Positions 16,381 through 19,664 of a stretch of DNA of 19,664 bases are shown piece after piece. Source of the stretch: Ilyomonas sp964658445 (lineage in GTDB: Bacteria > Bacteroidota > Bacteroidia > Chitinophagales > Chitinophagaceae); contig CAZZZH010000054.1 in the NCBI GenBank assembly GCA_964658445.1, forward strand, positions 1-19,664, in the 5' to 3' direction. Position 1 is the first letter of the stretch; each line of letters opens with the position of its first letter. The position numbers and the translations under genes were made by a program. Under the pieces are notes generated by a model. It worked only from the letters and a program-made list of their open reading frames with translations, was not told where the DNA came from and did not search any database.

Positions 16381-16464
16381 GAGCTATTGACCAAAACTCC
16401 ATTTCCAGAAAACAAGAGAAAAGATGGCGTAAGAAGCGGCGCTACCACTTACGCGGGTTGGTAA
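16186..16464 (+). other. Repeat-derived open frame, probably not a gene
   Basis: One frame is open from 16186 to the stop at 16462-16464 and encodes about five copies of a 14-residue motif, G-I-x-(H/Y)-N-K-(L/F)-I-x3-S-(F/L). A tail KTPFPENKRKDGVRSGATT follows. There is no ATG in a good position (TTG at 16267 is possible), no promoter, and the first repeat unit is closed by a TAA at 16183. The periodicity comes from 42 being divisible by three. I list it so the reader can test it, not as a supported protein. Confidence 0.2.
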
Positions 16465-16545
16465 AAGTTATAGGAGAGCCAACCGCAGCCTCTCTTTCTC
16501 ACCTGATAAAGTTATCCTAACAATATGCACAGTTTTTCCTTCGGC

Positions 16546-16576
16546 TTGCAGGCGGAAGCGGCGCGATGTACCTTTG
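16546..16576 (+). promoter_or_regulatory. Promoter of gcvP
   Basis: TTG (16546-16548) is followed after 20 bp by TACCTTTG (16569-16576), a good match to the Bacteroidota -33/-7 consensus. Transcription would start near 16583 and leave a leader of about 30 nt before the ATG at 16613. It also argues against the longer reading frame beginning at 16574. Confidence 0.7.
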
Positions 16577-16612
16577 CGCATTGCAAAAAACACGCGTTTA
16601 ATTTCCTTATCT

Positions 16613-19526
16613 ATGAATCTATTTCAGCAGCAGCATACCGAATTTGAGAGACGGCATATTGGTATTTCAGAAAGCGAAACAGGAGAGATGTTGTCCGCCA
16701 TCGGTGTGCAAACCCTGGAGGAACTGATTGCGAAGACCATCCCGCAAAGCATTCGTTTGCAGCAGCCGCTGGCGTTGCCAGACGCGCTGAGCGAGCAGCA
16801 GTATCTTTCGGAAATAAAAGAAACGGCGGCAAAGAATAAGCTGTACAAAACTTATATCGGGCAAGGTTATTACAATACGTTTACGCCCAGCGTAATACTG
16901 CGCAACCTGTTTGAAAACCCCGGCTGGTACACGCAGTACACGCCTTACCAGNNNNNNNNNNATAGCGCAGGGCAGGCTGGAAAGCTTGCTGAACTTTCAA
17001 ACGATGGTAAGCGACCTGACCGGACTGGAACTTGCCAATGCATCGTTGCTGGATGAAGCCACGGCAGCGGCAGAAGCCATGGCGATGTTGTTTCATCATG
17101 CTAACAATCCCGGAAAGATTACGAAGCCGAAGTTCTTTGTAGATGCGGCTATCTTTCCGCAAACCAAAGATGTGTTGGTTACGCGAGCTGAACCGATTGG
17201 TATAGAGCTAGTGTTTGATGCTTTTGAAAATGCGCAGTTGGATGAGGGTTACTTTGGTGTTTTTGTTCAATACCCGAATGATAATGGCGAAATAAAAGAT
17301 TACAGAAGCTTTATTGAAGCTGCTCATGCCGTAAAGGCTTATGTGGTAATGGCGACTGATTTATTGGCTTTGACCTTATTGACTTCGCCCGGCGAGCTGG
17401 GCGCCGATGTTGCTATTGGCTCGGCACAACGCTTTGGTGTGCCCCTGGGGTATGGCGGTCCGCACGCGGCTTTCTTTGCTGCCAAGGAAGAATTTAAACG
17501 GGGTATCCCGGGTCGTATTATTGGTGTAAGTGTAGACGGGCAAAACAACCGTGCCTTGCGCATGGCTTTGCAAACAAGAGAGCAGCACATCAAGCGCGAG
17601 AAGGCTACGAGCAATATTTGCACGGCGCAGGCTTTATTGGCCAATATGGCTGCCATGTATGCCGTATATCACGGACCCGAAGGTGTGAAAGCCATTGCGG
17701 AGCGCGTGGCTTTATTAACGCAAACTCTGGCGGAAAGCCTTGCAGACATGGGCTTTCAGAATGAAAATGAATACTATTTCGATACCATAAAACTGAGAGG
17801 AGATCAAAAAGCGATTCGATCGTTGGCAGAACAAGCGGAGATTAATTTCCGCTATTTTGAAGAGGGAGCCATTGGTATTTCTTTAGATGAAACCACCACG
17901 CAGCAGGATGTGCTGAATATAGCACATGTATTTGCTTTGGCACAACAGGCAGAAGAAGTTGCCATCACTTTTGAAGAAGAGGATTATACATTAGATTACC
18001 TTCCGGATGGTTTAAGGAGAACCTCCGCTTACCTTACCCATCCTGTCTTTAATATCCATCATAGCGAGAGCCGAATGATGCGTTATTTGAAGCAATTAGA
18101 GAACAAAGATCTGTCGCTTACACACAGCATGATATCGCTGGGCAGTTGCACCATGAAACTGAACGCCGCTTCGGAAATGATACCGGTAAGCCTTCCGGAA
18201 TTTAGCCAGTTGCACCCGTTTGTGCCGGCAGAGCAAGCCGCGGGCTATGCATTGATGATTGATGAACTGAGCCAATATCTCTGTGCCATCACCGGCTTCG
18301 ATGCGTGCAGCCTGCAGCCCAACAGTGGTGCGCAGGGTGAATATGCCGGGCTGCTTACCATTATGCGATATCATATAGCGCAGGGCAATGCACACCGCGA
18401 TGTAGTGCTGATACCCATCTCTGCACATGGCACTAACCCTGCAAGTGCGGTGATGGCAGGAATGAAAGTAGTGGTTGTTAAAAGTGATGCCGACGGACAC
18501 ATAGACATGGCTGATTTAAAAGCCAAAGCTATTCAGTACAAAGACACGCTAGGTGCGCTGATGGTGACGTATCCATCTACACACGGTGTGTTTGAAGAAA
18601 GCATACAGGACATCTGCAGCATCATCCACGAGAACGGCGGACAAGTGTATATGGATGGTGCCAATATGAATGCACAAGTTGGGCTTACATCGCCGGCAAC
18701 CATTGGTGCTGATGTGTGCCATTTAAACCTGCACAAAACCTTTTCCATTCCGCATGGCGGTGGTGGCCCGGGAATGGGTCCTATTTGCGCAAGAGAACAC
18801 CTGAAGCCATACCTGCCGGGACATGTGTTTACGGCAAATAGTGGATTGACAATAGTAAATGAACAATCAAGAACAGCCGCTAATCAACATGCCGTAAGTG
18901 CGGCTCCGTTTGGTTCTGCCAGTATCTTGTTGATCAGTTATGCTTATATCAAAATGCTGGGTCGCGACGGCGTAAAGAAAGCTACTGAATATGCCATCCT
19001 GAATGCGAATTATATGCGGGCAAGATTAAGTAATCATTACCCTATTTTATACAGTGGTAACAACGGTACGTGTGCGCATGAATTTATTATTGATTTGCGT
19101 CCATTTAAAACTACAAGCGGCATAGAAGCAGAAGATGTAGCCAAGCGTTTAATAGATTACGGTTTTCATGCGCCGACAATGAGCTTTCCTGTTCCCGGAA
19201 CCATTATGATTGAGCCAACAGAGAGCGAAGACAAAGCTGAGCTTGACCGTTTTTGCGAAGCTATGATTTCGATCCGTGAAGAAATAAAAGCGATTGAAGA
19301 AGGCAGGGCTGATAAGTCAGACAATGCTTTGAAAAATGCACCTCACACGCAAGCGGTTGTTTGCGCCGATGATTGGAACCATCCCTACATGCGCACGGAA
19401 GCTGCATTCCCGTTGCATTACGTTACGAGGCATAAATTCTGGCCGTCTGTTTCGCGTATTAATAACACCTACGGCGACAGAAACCTGATTTGTACCTGCG
19501 AGCCCGTATCATCTTATGACGAATAA
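16613..19526 (+). CDS. gcvP: Glycine dehydrogenase (decarboxylating), P-protein
   Basis: GcvP is the PLP-dependent P-protein of the glycine cleavage system. It decarboxylates glycine and passes the aminomethyl group to the lipoyl arm of GcvH. The start MNLFQQQHTEFERRHIG at ATG 16613 fits the family. The first 113 residues end at YTPYQ, ten Ns follow (16952-16961), and the frame resumes at 16962 with IAQGRLESLLNFQTM. The family sequence here is normally YTPYQAE(I/V)(S/A)QGR, so two residues are missing and the total would be about 969. The PLP-binding Lys is in LNLHKTFSIPHGG, codon 18735-18737, followed by the glycine-rich GGGGPGMGP. The C-terminus (DRNLICTCEPV) is intact. The other gcv genes are not nearby, as is common in Bacteroidota. 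Confidence 0.95.
16952..16961. other. Assembly gap (10 Ns) inside gcvP
   Basis: The run of exactly ten Ns throws the two halves of gcvP out of frame. The conserved protein sequence implies only two missing codons (Ala-Glu, six bases), so ten is a placeholder length and the apparent frameshift is artificial. Confidence 0.95.
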
Positions 19527-19540
19527 AGATTTCAAGGATA

Positions 19541-19580
19541 AAAAAAGCAGCTATAAATTTTACAGCTGCTTTTTATTTTT
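19541..19580. terminator. Bidirectional rho-independent terminator
   Basis: GCAGCT (19547-19552) pairs with AGCTGC (19564-19569), with further A/T pairs in the loop (TAAA/TTTA). The stem is flanked by an A-run on the left and a T-run on the right. It therefore works in both directions, ending gcvP (stop at 19526) on the plus strand and the tRNA transcript on the minus strand. Confidence 0.85.
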
Positions 19581-19585
19581 AACCG

Positions 19586-19658
19586 TGGTGTGAGCCGGGA
19601 TCGAACCGGCGACACAAGGATTTTCAGTCCTTTGCTCTACCGACTGAGCTACCGCACC
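19586..19658 (-). tRNA. tRNA-Phe (anticodon GAA)
   Basis: The minus strand folds as a 73-nt tRNA: acceptor GGTGCGG, D-arm GCTC/GAGC, anticodon stem AAGGA/TCCTT with loop CTGAAAA (anticodon GAA), variable GTGTC, T-arm GCCGG-TTCGATC-CCGGC, 3' strand TCACACC and discriminator A. CCA is not encoded (CGG follows). Pair 5-68 is C-A and 7-66 is G-U, so the acceptor stem is imperfect. A terminator lies directly downstream. Confidence 0.95.
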
Positions 19659-19664
19659 ATCCGT

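Larger units (their letters stand above)
15902..16612. other. Gene-poor intergenic region, 711 bp
   Basis: No convincing gene. From the left it holds a CCGGC/GCCGG dyad (15913-15930), a GC-rich stretch with a CTGTGC/GCACAG dyad (16023-16044), an imperfect hairpin ending in six Ts near 16045-16075 that may be a weak terminator, and then AT-rich DNA with the 42-bp repeat array (16159-16380). Beyond the array lie a GCGTAAG/CTTACGC dyad (16427-16454), an AGGAGAG/CTCTCTT dyad (16472-16496) and the gcvP promoter. No riboswitch-like structure was recognised before gcvP. Confidence 0.7.

Noticed and set aside
16464..16612. Glycine riboswitch before gcvP
   Set aside because: The predicted leader is only about 30 nt and no glycine aptamer-like paired domains are visible upstream.
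16911..17056. Two overlapping gcvP fragments as a real frameshift or pseudogene
   Set aside because: Both frames run through ten Ns; conserved protein sequence explains the join as an in-frame six-base gap.

Overview
The window reads as a chromosome segment of a Bacteroidota bacterium, most likely of the Chitinophagaceae or a close relative. The signs are a SusC-type TonB-dependent receptor with an N-terminal carboxypeptidase-regulatory-like domain, a DUF5723-type outer-membrane protein, a 2TM-domain small protein, an HNVREPL-type histidine box, and promoters of the Bacteroidota form TTG-N20-TAnnTTTG. Shine-Dalgarno sequences are weak or absent. Most of it is ordinary chromosome. The accessory-looking parts are a sulfotransferase/glycosyltransferase cluster and a structured repeat array.

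Layout. 2-2023 (+): the 3' two thirds or more of mutS, cut by the window edge. 2112-3932 (-): a three-gene operon made of an AhpD-like CxxC protein, a GAF-like/histidine-box protein without an ATPase domain, and a single-domain response regulator. 4217-7276 (+): two tandem paralogous sulfotransferases and a GT4 glycosyltransferase, probably making or sulfating a surface glycan or lipid. 7280-11548 (-): five genes in a row, transcribed as TonB-dependent receptor, 2TM-domain protein, periplasmic TPR-like protein, multi-pass membrane protein and small winged-helix regulator. 11708-12880 (+): an amidohydrolase of the cytosine-deaminase/TRZ-ATZ superfamily, convergent with recO (12883-13620, -). 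13715-14308 (-): a TMEM175/DUF1211-type channel-like protein. 14381-15901 (+): a DUF5723-like outer-membrane protein, in visibly GC-richer DNA than its neighbours. 15902-16612: the longest gene-free stretch. 16613-19526 (+): gcvP, glycine decarboxylase, interrupted by ten Ns. The end carries a bidirectional terminator and tRNA-Phe(GAA) on the minus strand.

The most unusual structure is at 16159-16380. A 12-bp palindrome, AATAAGCTTATT or a near-variant, occurs six times at exactly 42-bp spacing. Each 30-bp interval carries its own ATTCC...GGAAT dyad, so every unit can fold into a two-tier stem-loop. Because 42 is a multiple of three, open frames with a 14-residue periodicity also run through parts of the array on both strands. 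I cannot assign it to a known system.

Other points of interest are the ATPase-less phosphotransfer candidate overlapped with its response regulator, the sulfotransferase pair, and an 8-bp sequence used three times between two divergent genes. The gcvP 'frameshift' is best explained as a scaffold-gap artefact.
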